A DNA stretch of 64,000 bases from Spirochaetota bacterium (GCA_023398165.1 JAEWSQ010000017.1:1-64000), one strand, 5' to 3'; positions 23,603-32,941 are shown, numbered from the stretch's first letter. The notes: generated from the letters alone by a model not told the origin. Program-made: numbers and translations.

Positions 23603-25675
23603 ATGGCGCAAAGAATACAGAGAAAAAATGCAGTTGCAGTACCGCTTTTGTGCTTTATGCTTGTTCTTGTGTGCCTCCCTTTGACATCTCAGAGTTCACC
23701 TCCTTCATATTTTCAGCTTGCTAATTACAGAACGGCTCAAAGGTGTCTTGAAATGGCACGGGATGCTGTTATCGGTCTTGATTATAAGCAGGCATATGAC
23801 TGTGTTATTACTGGTCTTTCTTACGACGACTCCATTCCGGATTTGTGGTATTTAAAGGCTCTTCTCCTTTCCGTGAATACTGAATCGTTCTACGAAGTAA
23901 AAAAAGATGCCGAGACGGCTTTGCAGAAGACGCAATGGCTTTATTATACCAAAGAAGCCGCCCGGCTTCTTCTATCTCAGATGTATGTAAAAACTCATGA
24001 AGCCCAAAAGGCTCTTGATGTCTTAAATGCGAAGCCTCTGCTTATTACAAGCGATGCTGAATATGTACGGGCTGAAGCGTATTACAAACTTGATCAGAGA
24101 CAAAAAGCCAGGGAAGCAGTTTCAAATGCACGCAGATCGTATCCTGAGGATTCAAGATTTCCTCTGTTGTTTTTCACCTATGAGCGGTTCACATCCGGCG
24201 GTTCTGATGCATACTATAACGATCTTCTGCAAAAATTATTGGATATGGTTCCCACATGGAAAGATGATGAGCGTGATATTTTATTATTTGCCTCTTATTT
24301 TCTTTCAGGAGAACAAAAAGAACGGTATTTAAAAGAATATAGAATATCTGAGAAAAAGAATCCCCTGTATATTGCCGCTTTTTTGGAAAACGGACTGCTG
24401 TCAGAACAGGAAGCGGTTGATGCACTGTTTTCTTTTGCATCAGACACTATTGACGGAGCCGTCTTCTTTGAAGTTCTCTCATTACTCAAGTCGGATGAAG
24501 CCTTGCTTTCTGCCGCTCAGAACCTGGAGTCATTTTCAGGTACTCTCGAATTTGATAAAACAGGCGACGGGGAATTTGATTTCTATGTTTCATACGCATA
24601 CGGCAGACCTTCATTCGTTGCGTATGATGAAAATACAGACGGACTTTTAAACTGGACTTCGGAGCTTGATTACGGTGTTCCGGTTAAGATTACATGCAAT
24701 GATGCGCATTATGAATTATATTACAGCAGATACCCGTTCGTATCATCTGCTGTAAATACAGATACTGCCATGGAAATAAATCTAATTGATGGAAGCGTGG
24801 ACTGGATGCCGTTCAGTATGGAACAAATACCGCTGGTGAATAATCTTGTTTTTTATCTTCCTTCTCTGGAGAAGCCTGTGGATTTTATTCCGCTTCCTCT
24901 TTTACTGCAAAATGCAAGCGGGATTGTTGTATACGGCGGGAAAGACTCTGATATACAAATACGCTTTTCTCTGTATGAATCTTTGCCGAAAACAGCTGTG
25001 TATACAAAAGATGGAAAACCTTTTGCTTACGGTTTTTTTGAAAACGGGCAGCTTCTTTTCAGAAACGTTGACAACGACAGAAACGGTTCATATGAGTTAT
25101 CCGAGATGTATGATTTCAACCCGGAAGCCGGCCGTCTATACTTGAATGAAACACAATCTAAAGCGATGTATAAAGAATTATTCGGCAGTCTTGAGGCTAA
25201 TGAAGGGTTATATGTTACAAAGATCATTGCCGACACTAATGAGAATTCACTGACGGACTTTATGGAGGAATACCGTGCAGACGGATCAAAGATGACTGCA
25301 TGGGACAGCGATGAAGACGGAAACTGGGATTTGTTTTATGAAAAATCGGTCAGCAAAGAAGCCGGTTTGGAAGAAAAAATATCTTTTTATCATTTTAATA
25401 ATAAAGATCTTGTAGTAATACGTTTTGTAAACAAGGAACCTCTAGAGCTTGTTATAGGGAATCAAAAGACCCTAATAACAAAGCAGGAGGGTCTTCCTTT
25501 CTACTGGATCGGTTCTGTACCCGACTCTTCTTATGCAGCAGCATCGTATGCCGCGCTTCAGGAGAGCGGCTGCCAGGGTTTACGTTTACTGATTAAACCG
25601 GATGCTGCAAAAGATGCGTATGTTCTGGCTATAAAAATTGACGATTTCTATTTTGGAGAATTCATTAATGAATAA
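23603..25675 (+). CDS. Exported TPR protein with Asp-rich EF-hand-like repeats
   Basis: 690 residues, no family recognised. A hydrophobic signal (about 10-30) is followed by a helical TPR region (35-185; AVIGLDYKQAYDCVITGLSY, ALDVLNAKP, EAYYKLDQRQKAREAV). The second half is beta-rich and holds repeated acidic loops of the form D-x-D/N-x-D/N-G: DKTGDGEFDFY, DENTDGLLNW, DNDRNGSYELSEMYDFN, DTNENSLTDF and DSDEDGNWDLFYE. These look like calcium-binding loops of the dockerin/thrombospondin type 3 kind. It lies 11 bases after ftsH and overlaps the HtrA-like lipoprotein by 8, so the pair may work together at the envelope. Confidence 0.65.
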   Translation: MAQRIQRKNAVAVPLLCFMLVLVCLPLTSQSSPPSYFQLANYRTAQRCLEMARDAVIGLDYKQAYDCVITGLSYDDSIPDLWYLKALLLSVNTESFYEVKKDAETALQKTQWLYYTKEAARLLLSQMYVKTHEAQKALDVLNAKPLLITSDAEYVRAEAYYKLDQRQKAREAVSNARRSYPEDSRFPLLFFTYERFTSGGSDAYYNDLLQKLLDMVPTWKDDERDILLFASYFLSGEQKERYLKEYRISEKKNPLYIAAFLENGLLSEQEAVDALFSFASDTIDGAVFFEVLSLLKSDEALLSAAQNLESFSGTLEFDKTGDGEFDFYVSYAYGRPSFVAYDENTDGLLNWTSELDYGVPVKITCNDAHYELYYSRYPFVSSAVNTDTAMEINLIDGSVDWMPFSMEQIPLVNNLVFYLPSLEKPVDFIPLPLLLQNASGIVVYGGKDSDIQIRFSLYESLPKTAVYTKDGKPFAYGFFENGQLLFRNVDNDRNGSYELSEMYDFNPEAGRLYLNETQSKAMYKELFGSLEANEGLYVTKIIADTNENSLTDFMEEYRADGSKMTAWDSDEDGNWDLFYEKSVSKEAGLEEKISFYHFNNKDLVVIRFVNKEPLELVIGNQKTLITKQEGLPFYWIGSVPDSSYAAASYAALQESGCQGLRLLIKPDAAKDAYVLAIKIDDFYFGEFINE

Positions 25676-27305
25676 AATACTAAGTATACTTCTTTGCGCT
25701 TTATTATTTTATTCCTGTACATCGGATGCTGCAAAGGAATTTACTCCTCTAAACTATACGGAACTGGATGTAAGAAATACAGAAATTGAAGATATTAAAA
25801 AGAGCATCGTTGAAGAGCCTGTTAAATCATTATGGCGTTCTTATTTATTAGTCAGTACAAAAAATGATTTTCAGGATGAAAGCAGTCCTGTTTTTTATGC
25901 CTGTGAAACAGCAGTTTTAAAATTGCTGCAGGAAAGTATAGCAGAAAAAGATATGGTTAACGCTTCCCGGTACTACTTGTCCCTGCATTCGGTATTTTCA
26001 AAAGAATGTGAGCGGTATGCATCCGTCTTTACGGCATCAGATGATGAATCCGGGGAAAAGGAAACAGATCCTGCCTCTGATTCGGGGACAGAAAAAAAAG
26101 TAACAGATTATCTGTCGGGAACGGTAACAGTCTGGGTTGACAGAGGAATTAAAGTCGAGAAGGGAACAGGCTATGCCGACCGCGTGATTGGATCAGGATT
26201 TTTTATTGACGGCTCGGGGCATTTTGTTACCAATTATCATGTCATTGAAAGCGAAGTCGATACATCATATGAAGGATATTCCCGGGTCTATGTAAAACTA
26301 TATAATAATACTTCCTCCCGTATTCCGGCCAAAGTAATCGGCTACGATAAAGCGTTGGATTTAGCTCTATTAAAAACGGAGGTAAATCCTCCCTATATTT
26401 TCTCCTTGGGCTCTTCATCAGATCTGGAAATTGGTGACAGTATTTATGCAATCGGCTCGCCTCTGGGGCTTGAAAATACTATTACTTCAGGAATAGTGTC
26501 TGCCAAAGATAGAAAGCTGTTTTCAATTGCCCCTGTTATGCAGATTGATGCCGCAGTAAATTCGGGCAACTCTGGCGGTCCAATAATAGATAAAAACGGC
26601 AACGTTAAGGCTATTGTGTTTGCCGGTATTATGGAGTATCAGGGTTTGAATTTTGCGATCCCTGTAGAGTATTTAAAATCCGTTTTGAATCCGCTTTTAA
26701 AAGGCAAGGTAGAGCATTCATGGACCGGTTTCTACGGCATAACTAAAAAAAAGTATCCTTCTTCGATTACGGGGGAGGGTGTTGAAGTCATGTACGTTAT
26801 GGCAGGAAGTTCTGCTCAGAAGTCATTACTTTCTGCAGGCGACGTAATTACGCATGTCAACGGAAAAATGGTGGGCAGCGTGGAAGCTTTACAGATTGAA
26901 CTTATATCAGTACCGCAGGATACAATAATTCAGTATTCCGGATATACCTCAAGCGGAGATACTTTTACAAGAGCCGTGTACACCGAATTGAGACCTGAAA
27001 ACCCATTATATGAAGTCTATAAGAGGGAACCCGTAGCACGGTCTTTCCTTCCTATATTTGGTATGAGTTTGACTCCTTCATCAACGGTTAACAAAAATGT
27101 ATATTCAATTGATTCTGTAATACAGGGAAGTACCGCGGATGAAAACGGATTTTCCAGGCAGGATCCTGTTGAGATTAAGAAAGTTAAACTGATGGAAAAA
27201 AACACGGTGCTTTATGCAGAACTGTATACACGAAAACGAAAAAATGCTTTTTTTGAAGTAAATATTGCAGTTGCAGCTGCTCTGGACAGTCCCTTCATTT
27301 TTTAA
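25668..27305 (+). CDS. HtrA/DegP-like trypsin-fold serine protease lipoprotein
   Basis: 545 residues from the ATG at 25668 (GGAG 9-10 bases ahead). It starts with a lipoprotein signal (LLFYSC, Cys at about 20). The protease domain shows the triad His in GHFVTNYHVIE, Asp in ALDLALLKT and Ser in NSGNSGGPIID. A PDZ-like segment follows (VMAGSSAQKSLLSAGDVITH). About 150 residues between lipobox and protease are helical and unique. HtrA proteases handle misfolded envelope proteins; a lipid anchor is unusual for the family but not rare in spirochaetes. A longer reading from 25638 would mask the signal peptide. Confidence 0.85.
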   Translation: MNKILSILLCALLFYSCTSDAAKEFTPLNYTELDVRNTEIEDIKKSIVEEPVKSLWRSYLLVSTKNDFQDESSPVFYACETAVLKLLQESIAEKDMVNASRYYLSLHSVFSKECERYASVFTASDDESGEKETDPASDSGTEKKVTDYLSGTVTVWVDRGIKVEKGTGYADRVIGSGFFIDGSGHFVTNYHVIESEVDTSYEGYSRVYVKLYNNTSSRIPAKVIGYDKALDLALLKTEVNPPYIFSLGSSSDLEIGDSIYAIGSPLGLENTITSGIVSAKDRKLFSIAPVMQIDAAVNSGNSGGPIIDKNGNVKAIVFAGIMEYQGLNFAIPVEYLKSVLNPLLKGKVEHSWTGFYGITKKKYPSSITGEGVEVMYVMAGSSAQKSLLSAGDVITHVNGKMVGSVEALQIELISVPQDTIIQYSGYTSSGDTFTRAVYTELRPENPLYEVYKREPVARSFLPIFGMSLTPSSTVNKNVYSIDSVIQGSTADENGFSRQDPVEIKKVKLMEKNTVLYAELYTRKRKNAFFEVNIAVAAALDSPFIF

Positions 27306-27311
27306 TATACT
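27283..27311 (+). promoter_or_regulatory. Promoter of lepA, leaderless layout
   Basis: TGGACA (27283-27288), 17 bases, TATACT (27306-27311), then exactly 6 bases to the ATG at 27318. No ribosome site is present. The promoter lies inside the end of the protease gene. Confidence 0.6.
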
Positions 27312-27317
27312 TCACCA

Positions 27318-29123
27318 ATGATTGATATTTCCCGTAAAAGAAATTTTTGTATTGTTGCCCATATAGATCACGGCAAATCAACACTGGCAGACAGACTTAT
27401 TCAAAAAGCAAAAATTGTTGAAGACCGTAATTTTCAAAATCAGATGCTTGATAATATGGATATTGAAAGAGAACGCGGTATTACCATTAAGAGTCAGGCG
27501 GTAACCATTCCATATACAGCGAATAATGGTATTGAATATGAACTAAACTTTGTTGATACACCGGGACATGTTGATTTTTCCTATGAGGTTTCACGCGCAA
27601 TTGCTTCCTGCGAGGGAGCTTTGCTGCTTGTAGATGCCGCGCAGGGCGTGGAATCACAAACTCTTTCTAATATGTATCTTGCGCTCGAACAAAATTTAGA
27701 AATCCTTCCGGTCATAAATAAAATAGATCTTCCCGCAGCGGATATTCCCGGTGTTAAGCATCAGATCGATCACGATTTGGGATTGGACAGCGATACCGCA
27801 GTGTTAGTCTCTGCCAAAACGGGTAAAGGCGTTGATGATCTTTTTGAAGCTATAGTTGCAAGAATTCCGCCTCCTCCTGAAGACAAAAGCGGAAAAACCA
27901 AGGCTCTCATTTTCGACTGCCATTATGATCCCTACCGCGGAGTAGTAGTGCACCTGCGTATGTTCGGAGGGTCTATAAAGCAGGGGCAGTCTGTACGCTT
28001 TATGAGCAGCGGAACTGACTACAAGGTGGAAGAATGCGGTATATTCAGATTAAAACTGCATGATACAGGGCTTCTTACTTCAGGCGATGTTGGATACATA
28101 ATTGCAGGTGTTAAAACAGTGTCTGATGTTAACGTGGGCGATACCGTAACTCTCTCTGAAGACCCTGTTGAAAAACCTCTTGCAGGATTTAAAGAAGTTA
28201 AACCTGTAGTCTATTCATCAATTTATCCTGTAGATTCAAATGATTATGAAGAACTCCGCGACAGCATGGAGAAGTTAAAATTAAATGATGCAAGCTTAAT
28301 TTACGATAAGGATTCTTCTCTTGCTCTCGGTCACGGTTTCAGATGCGGTTTTTTAGGACTGCTGCATCTTGAAGTTGTGCAGGAAAGACTTGAACGTGAT
28401 TTTGATCAGTCAGTCATTTTCACTGCACCTTCTGTCCGTTACCACATTACCCTGTCAAACGGGGAAGAAAAATATATTGATAACCCTGCAGATTATCCCG
28501 AACAGTCAAAAATTGTAAGCGCAAGAGAACCATATATTAAAGCTTCGATCATTACGCCCGCAACATATTTAGGAAGCATAATGGCTCTCTGTACTGAAAA
28601 AAGGGGAACTCAAACGAATATGCAGTATCTCGATGAAAAACGCGTTGAAATTATTTATGAGATGCCTCTTGCAGAAGTTCTGTTTGATTTTTATGACCGG
28701 CTTAAAAGCTACAGTAGAGGGTATGCATCTTTTGATTACGAAGTTATTTCGTATCAGGATACGGATCTCGTTAAAATTGATATTCTCATTAACGGAAAAA
28801 GTGTAGATGCTTTGGCTCAGCTTTCGTTTAAAGGCAATGCGTATGATAAAGCGCGCAACGTCTGTGCACAGCTGAGGGAGGAAATCACGAGGCAGCAGTT
28901 TAAAATTGCAATACAGGGGGCTATCGGCAGTCAGATTATTGCTAGGGAAACAGTTAATCCTCTGCGAAAAGATGTGCTGGCAAAATGCTACGGCGGCGAT
29001 ATAACAAGAAAGAGAAAGCTGCTTGAAAAACAGAAAGAGGGAAAGAAAAGGATGAAGATGGTGGGAGATGTTGAACTGCCCCAGTCGGCTTTCCTTGCGG
29101 TACTTAAAACAAAAGAAGAATAA
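27318..29123 (+). CDS. lepA: Elongation factor 4 (LepA)
   Basis: 601 residues, full length. G1 AHIDHGKST (14-22), G2 RGITI, G3 DTPGH and G4 NKID are present, as are the LepA-specific C-terminal blocks (GGDITRKRKLLEKQKEGKKR). EF4 is a ribosomal GTPase that back-translocates stalled ribosomes and aids subunit biogenesis. It appears to have its own leaderless promoter rather than depend on the preceding gene. Confidence 0.97.
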   Translation: MIDISRKRNFCIVAHIDHGKSTLADRLIQKAKIVEDRNFQNQMLDNMDIERERGITIKSQAVTIPYTANNGIEYELNFVDTPGHVDFSYEVSRAIASCEGALLLVDAAQGVESQTLSNMYLALEQNLEILPVINKIDLPAADIPGVKHQIDHDLGLDSDTAVLVSAKTGKGVDDLFEAIVARIPPPPEDKSGKTKALIFDCHYDPYRGVVVHLRMFGGSIKQGQSVRFMSSGTDYKVEECGIFRLKLHDTGLLTSGDVGYIIAGVKTVSDVNVGDTVTLSEDPVEKPLAGFKEVKPVVYSSIYPVDSNDYEELRDSMEKLKLNDASLIYDKDSSLALGHGFRCGFLGLLHLEVVQERLERDFDQSVIFTAPSVRYHITLSNGEEKYIDNPADYPEQSKIVSAREPYIKASIITPATYLGSIMALCTEKRGTQTNMQYLDEKRVEIIYEMPLAEVLFDFYDRLKSYSRGYASFDYEVISYQDTDLVKIDILINGKSVDALAQLSFKGNAYDKARNVCAQLREEITRQQFKIAIQGAIGSQIIARETVNPLRKDVLAKCYGGDITRKRKLLEKQKEGKKRMKMVGDVELPQSAFLAVLKTKEE

Positions 29124-29126
29124 AAC

Positions 29127-30776
29127 TTATATAGAGCCGAGAGCGGAATTAATATCTTTTAAAAAGAAATCAATTTCCGCTCTTATTCTTTTTAAAAATC
29201 CTTCATTCATTTGCGGTTTTTTATATCCATCCGGAAAATGCATATAAAGATAATCATGTTCCAGCAATAAAGATAACAGCTCCTCTTTCCCTAAGCTGCC
29301 GTGTATTAGGCAGTGTTTAATATTTTCCAATCCTTGTTTTTCGCGGTTTAAAAAATTAGCAATATCAGTATCAATACTTTTGGGGATTGAAGTATAAAAC
29401 TTTTCTTTCCTCGTGTTTTCATCTTCCCCAGGGAATAACGGTGCACATTCCTTCATGCAAATAGAATTTATATCATCGATTGCAATCCTCGTAATTTTTT
29501 GGAGAATGCTGACCGGTGAAAGATTATAAAGATTTTTTTGCGTAGAAAACTGATCGTCAAAAAGAAGCGCATAATTTTTTAATGCAGGGTCAGTTATGAG
29601 GTGTGCAGTTTCAATAGAGCAATTTTCTGTACCTCTTGAGTAAAATCCGTATGAAGAACCCGCGGGCATGATACGGGTTGATGAAGAAAGGGACGTGCGG
29701 TGAGAAGGAGCGCTTCTGCAGTGGGTCTTACCGGGTTCATAGCAAAAATCAAGCCCGGATAAAAAAACGGGAGTACTTTTGTATCGAAGTGAAAGAGCCC
29801 GTGCCGCTGCCGCAAGCCCGACTGAACCGAGAGGGGGGAGAACTTCAATATTCAAACAATTTTTGAGTCTGTCTAAGAAGACCGATGTTTCGTACTCGGA
29901 AAGGAAAAAAGAAACCTGTCCTTTAAGAATAGACTGTATTCTTGGACGGGAGGTAATATCTGCATCCAGATGTATATGTGAATTAGCTGATCCAATAAAA
30001 GCCTTCAGGTTTGCTAACTGGCATTCAACAGCAATAATCATGTCGGGAACGATGCCCTGTTCCAGTAAAGGATACACTGCGCTGTCTACACAGATTATGA
30101 AAAACCTTTTACTATATATTTTTAAAAACTTCAGCAGATCTTCAAGTGAAGCACCTGCTCCCAAAACAATAAAAGGCTTCTGTATGCATCCCTCTTTCAG
30201 CCGCACAGAGCCGCTGTATCCGCTCAGATTTTTAAAAATATTCCTTCCGTACATTCTGCCCATCCTAGTGATGGTAAGTCTATTCTTCCAGAAATTATCT
30301 ATAAACAAATCTATGTATCTGGTAAGAGAATCCTTAAAAGGTGCAGGAATGGATGCAGAAGAAAGATTGACAGTTATGGAGCGTTTAGGAAAAAAAGCTT
30401 TCTCTTTTTTAACCGACGATGAAAGAAAATTTACTGCAAGAGATATTCCAGATGCATCAGGAGTAAGATATAAATATTTAAAACGGGGATTGTTTTCATA
30501 CATAGAAAGATAGGGCAGTGAGAAATCATGGAGATTCTTATCAGTTTCTATAGCGATAATAAAAGAATCGCCGTCAATTTTATCGAGAAGGGTTTGAATG
30601 CCGTATCCAAGAAGCGGGGAAAAAATGAGAATAAGGCTGCCGGGAAGAATAGTAAGGGATGAAACAAGGCGGCTGCAGTTATCCAGCGGATTATATGCCG
30701 AGTAAAGGTGACGGCCCTTGTAAAAAACAGAAAAACCCTGCCTAGCAGGAACCAGACAAGGTTTTTCATCAGTCAT
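29127..30776 (-). CDS. DUF115 (MptE-like / Maf-type) protein
   Basis: 549 residues. The middle carries the DUF115 block (PFIVLGAGASLEDLLKFLK, FFIICVDSAVYPLLEQGIVP, SAGLDFCYE-like FLSGLDFCYEPGKTHC), related to 6-hydroxymethylpterin pyrophosphokinase MptE and to motility-associated Maf proteins that modify flagellins with nonulosonic sugars. Spirochaete flagellins are known to be glycosylated, so this role is plausible but not proven by sequence. AAGGAT lies 8 bases before the ATG. It is transcribed 11 bases after the PPIC-type chaperone gene. Confidence 0.75.
   Translation of the reverse strand: MTDEKPCLVPARQGFSVFYKGRHLYSAYNPLDNCSRLVSSLTILPGSLILIFSPLLGYGIQTLLDKIDGDSFIIAIETDKNLHDFSLPYLSMYENNPRFKYLYLTPDASGISLAVNFLSSSVKKEKAFFPKRSITVNLSSASIPAPFKDSLTRYIDLFIDNFWKNRLTITRMGRMYGRNIFKNLSGYSGSVRLKEGCIQKPFIVLGAGASLEDLLKFLKIYSKRFFIICVDSAVYPLLEQGIVPDMIIAVECQLANLKAFIGSANSHIHLDADITSRPRIQSILKGQVSFFLSEYETSVFLDRLKNCLNIEVLPPLGSVGLAAAARALSLRYKSTPVFLSGLDFCYEPGKTHCRSAPSHRTSLSSSTRIMPAGSSYGFYSRGTENCSIETAHLITDPALKNYALLFDDQFSTQKNLYNLSPVSILQKITRIAIDDINSICMKECAPLFPGEDENTRKEKFYTSIPKSIDTDIANFLNREKQGLENIKHCLIHGSLGKEELLSLLLEHDYLYMHFPDGYKKPQMNEGFLKRIRAEIDFFLKDINSALGSI
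29140..29183 (+). terminator. Putative terminator of lepA inside the convergent gene
   Basis: AGAGCGGAA pairs with TTCCGCTCT over a 26-base loop, followed by TATTCTTTTT. It lies within the last codons of the minus-strand DUF115 gene. Confidence 0.4.
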
Positions 30777-30787
30777 ATCGGGTATCC

Positions 30788-32287
30788 TTACTCGATATTG
30801 ATAAATTTATCAAAGTATACTGATAATACGTTGTTTACAACTTTATCACTTTTTAAAAACGCATCATGGAACGACATCTGATCATATTCATTTACATAAT
30901 AGGGATACACAAATGAGAAGTTATCGAGATCAGTCTGGGTTACCTCTGTGGATTTTTTTGTCATTTGAATTACTAAAACGTTTTTCCCTAAAATAACCGG
31001 ATCTGATATTTCATTTTCTTTAAGCGAGAATATTGTCTTTAAGAAATTTTCATTTTTTTCAGCACCGTTTAAAACCGGGTAATTGGATGACGGAACATAC
31101 ATTATCATGTCTTTGTTGTTATAGTTCAACGGGAAGGGTTCAACTGAAATCTTTTCCACATTGAACTGGGTGCATGCTGCATCAAATCCGTCGCGTGAAG
31201 CTGCAAGGGCAAAATCTTTTGCAATATTGCTGAAGTACTCTTCGACGCGGCCGACTTCCTTATTTAAAAGGTATGAGTATGCTGCATCAACATAGGCTGT
31301 ATTGGTAAAATCGGGAGAGGAGAGAGAAGCATTTGCCTTGAAGATTGAAAAGGTGTCTACTGTTTTGATGACCTTGCTTACAGTTCCGGCAGAAAGATTT
31401 TTGAGAACCTGAAGATCATCAGCATTGGTTACGAGAGGTGTAATCTGATATTCATACGTGTATGACAAGATGCCGTCGTCGCCGCTGTATGCCTTTGTTG
31501 AATATGCGGTTACCGCATCTTCAAATACTACTTCATTTTTATTAAGCTGCTTTAATAAGTCTTCCGCTTCTTTTTCGGTTTTAACTGTTATGATTGATAA
31601 ATTATATTGATTAAAAAGATCGGGATTTTGTTGACCGAATGCAGCCGCTTCTTCTTTAGGGTAGTTTAATGTTGAAAAGGAGGTACAGTCAAATGCACGT
31701 GTATTTGAGTTGAGGCTGGCCATAAAAGGTATTTCTTTTGATGACTGTCTGATTCCAAAAAGTGAACCGCTTGATGTACCGAAATAATCGTTAATGTATG
31801 TTTCGTAGTTAATGCTCTTAATAACTGACTGCTTTATTTCAATTTTATTGCTGTCTGGAGTGTCCCTGAATATTTTTGAGGAATATTTTCCTTCCGAGTC
31901 ATAAAAATAAGGAAGCATTTCACGGTTTATTTGAGAGTCTGGAGCAATAAAGCCTGCTTCATCAACTGCATCAAGGACTGCCATGTTTAAGACAGTGCTG
32001 GAAAAAGCATTGCTTAGAACGGTATAAAAGTTGGAGCTGTTAACAGCCTGACCCGATTGTTTCATACTGTTTGTATAGTATTCAACCATCCGTGTAAAGT
32101 AAGAATCGGTTTCATACTTAATCGGTTCCCCGTCCCACTTTCCCATGATAATTTCTTCACTGCTGTAACTCTGTGTCAGAGCAGGAATTAATATAAAAGC
32201 AAGCGCTGACAATACTAAAATGCCGACAGAACCAATCGTATAAAACAGTTTTTTACGGGGTTTCTGTTCCTTCTTTTTATTTTCCAT
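30788..32287 (-). CDS. Membrane-anchored SurA/PpiD-like peptidyl-prolyl isomerase
   Basis: 499 residues. A Lys/Arg-rich start is followed by one membrane helix (about 15-38) and a periplasmic part. SurA-N-like helices (SAFSSTVLNMAVLDAVDEAG) precede a parvulin-like region (ITVKTEKEAEDLLKQLNKNE, then DDGILSYTYE). The layout is like PpiD, an inner-membrane chaperone for outer-membrane proteins. Parvulin catalytic residues are poorly conserved, so it may act purely as a chaperone. AAGGAAG stands 8 bases before the ATG, with a consensus promoter upstream. Confidence 0.75.
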   Translation of the reverse strand: MENKKKEQKPRKKLFYTIGSVGILVLSALAFILIPALTQSYSSEEIIMGKWDGEPIKYETDSYFTRMVEYYTNSMKQSGQAVNSSNFYTVLSNAFSSTVLNMAVLDAVDEAGFIAPDSQINREMLPYFYDSEGKYSSKIFRDTPDSNKIEIKQSVIKSINYETYINDYFGTSSGSLFGIRQSSKEIPFMASLNSNTRAFDCTSFSTLNYPKEEAAAFGQQNPDLFNQYNLSIITVKTEKEAEDLLKQLNKNEVVFEDAVTAYSTKAYSGDDGILSYTYEYQITPLVTNADDLQVLKNLSAGTVSKVIKTVDTFSIFKANASLSSPDFTNTAYVDAAYSYLLNKEVGRVEEYFSNIAKDFALAASRDGFDAACTQFNVEKISVEPFPLNYNNKDMIMYVPSSNYPVLNGAEKNENFLKTIFSLKENEISDPVILGKNVLVIQMTKKSTEVTQTDLDNFSFVYPYYVNEYDQMSFHDAFLKSDKVVNNVLSVYFDKFINIE

Positions 32288-32327
32288 AAAACGTCTTCCT
32301 TATTGTAATATCAATAGTTGGTCATCA

Positions 32328-32356
32328 ATTTTATCATGGAGCAATACCTGTGTCAA
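32328..32356 (-). promoter_or_regulatory. Promoter of the PPIC-DUF115 operon
   Basis: On the minus strand: TTGACA (32356-32351), 17 bases, TAAAAT (32333-32328). Confidence 0.75.
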
Positions 32357-32407
32357 CGTATAACTTGATGTATGACACGAAAAACGGATGTTTTTTTCTA
32401 CGGGCAC

Positions 32408-32436
32408 TTGACATTTTTTTACGTTTTTACTATAGT
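32408..32436 (+). promoter_or_regulatory. Promoter of tRNA-Asp
   Basis: TTGACA (32408-32413), 17 bases, TATAGT (32431-32436); the tRNA begins 12 bases later. Confidence 0.8.
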
Positions 32437-32448
32437 TAGTTTCATCAC

Positions 32449-32523
32449 GGGGGCGTAGCGAAGCTGGTTTATCGCGTCGGCCTGTCAAGCCGAAGATCGC
32501 GGGTTCAAGCCCCGTCGCTCCCG
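32449..32523 (+). tRNA. tRNA-Asp (anticodon GTC)
   Basis: 75 bases. Acceptor GGGGGCG/CGCTCCC with one G-T pair, anticodon stem TCGGC/GCCGA with loop CTGTCAA, T-arm GCGGG/CCCGT with TTCAAGC. CCA is not encoded. Confidence 0.95.
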
Positions 32524-32526
32524 CTC

Positions 32527-32553
32527 AAGCCCATCCTTAAGGATGGGCTTTTT
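32527..32553 (+). terminator. Terminator after tRNA-Asp
   Basis: Perfect 10-bp stem AAGCCCATCC/GGATGGGCTT, loop TTAA, followed by a T-run. Confidence 0.85.
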
Positions 32554-32605
32554 ACTTCAAGCAAAGAGCTGTCTGTTTAAAACAGACCTCTTGTTATCAT
32601 ATTTA

Positions 32606-32677
32606 CGGGTAGTAGCGCAGGGGTAGCGCGCTTGGTTCGGGACCAAGAGGTCGGGGGTTCAATTCCCCCCTGCCCGA
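32606..32677 (+). tRNA. tRNA-Pro (anticodon CGG)
   Basis: 72 bases. Acceptor CGGGTAG/CTGCCCG with one T-G pair, anticodon stem CTTGG/CCAAG with loop TTCGGGA (CGG), T-arm GGGGG/CCCCC with TTCAATT. CCA is not encoded. A terminator separates it from tRNA-Asp, so it needs its own promoter; only a weak TATCAT (32595-32600) is visible. Confidence 0.94.
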
Positions 32678-32680
32678 AAA

Positions 32681-32706
32681 AACAGCCGGTGAGAACCGGC
32701 TGTTTT
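32681..32706 (+). terminator. Terminator after tRNA-Pro
   Basis: AACAGCCGGT/ACCGGCTGTT with loop GAGA, followed by TTTTTATTTT. Confidence 0.88.
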
Positions 32707-32715
32707 TATTTTAAA

Positions 32716-32929
32716 GGGGGGAATTGAACATGAGCTAACGCCGAGCGAATGCGAGGAAGAGCGCTAAGAACAGAAAACATCCTGTTTTCTGTTCTTTCCG
32801 AGTTTGCTTCGCAAACTCGAAACCCTTAAGCAAATAAGACGACATCCCTGTCGCATTTAAAATAACCGAAGATACGGCAGAGCTGCATGAATGCAGCATT
32901 AAAACGAGAACGAAGCAGGTGCTTCGTTC
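32716..32929. repeat. Hairpin cluster with inverted copy of the tRNA-Pro T-arm
   Basis: A non-coding stretch of about 230 bases. It opens with a 14-base inverted copy (32716-32729) of tRNA-Pro positions 32657-32670. Then come four perfect hairpins with tiny loops: 32766-32796 (14 bp, loop TCC), 32799-32819 (9 bp, loop TTC), 32882-32897 (7 bp, loop GA) and 32908-32929 (10 bp, loop GG). None is followed by a T-run. The look is that of degraded repetitive elements or a structured RNA. Confidence 0.6.
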
Positions 32930-32941
32930 AAAGTAATGTTC

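Noticed and set aside
29779..30513. 244-codon open frame antisense to the DUF115 gene
   Set aside because: No ribosome site, no recognisable domain, and the opposite strand carries a well-supported gene with family motifs.
32766..32796. 14-bp hairpin as a terminator of the minus-strand methyltransferase operon
   Set aside because: No T-run on either side; it is better grouped with the neighbouring hairpins.
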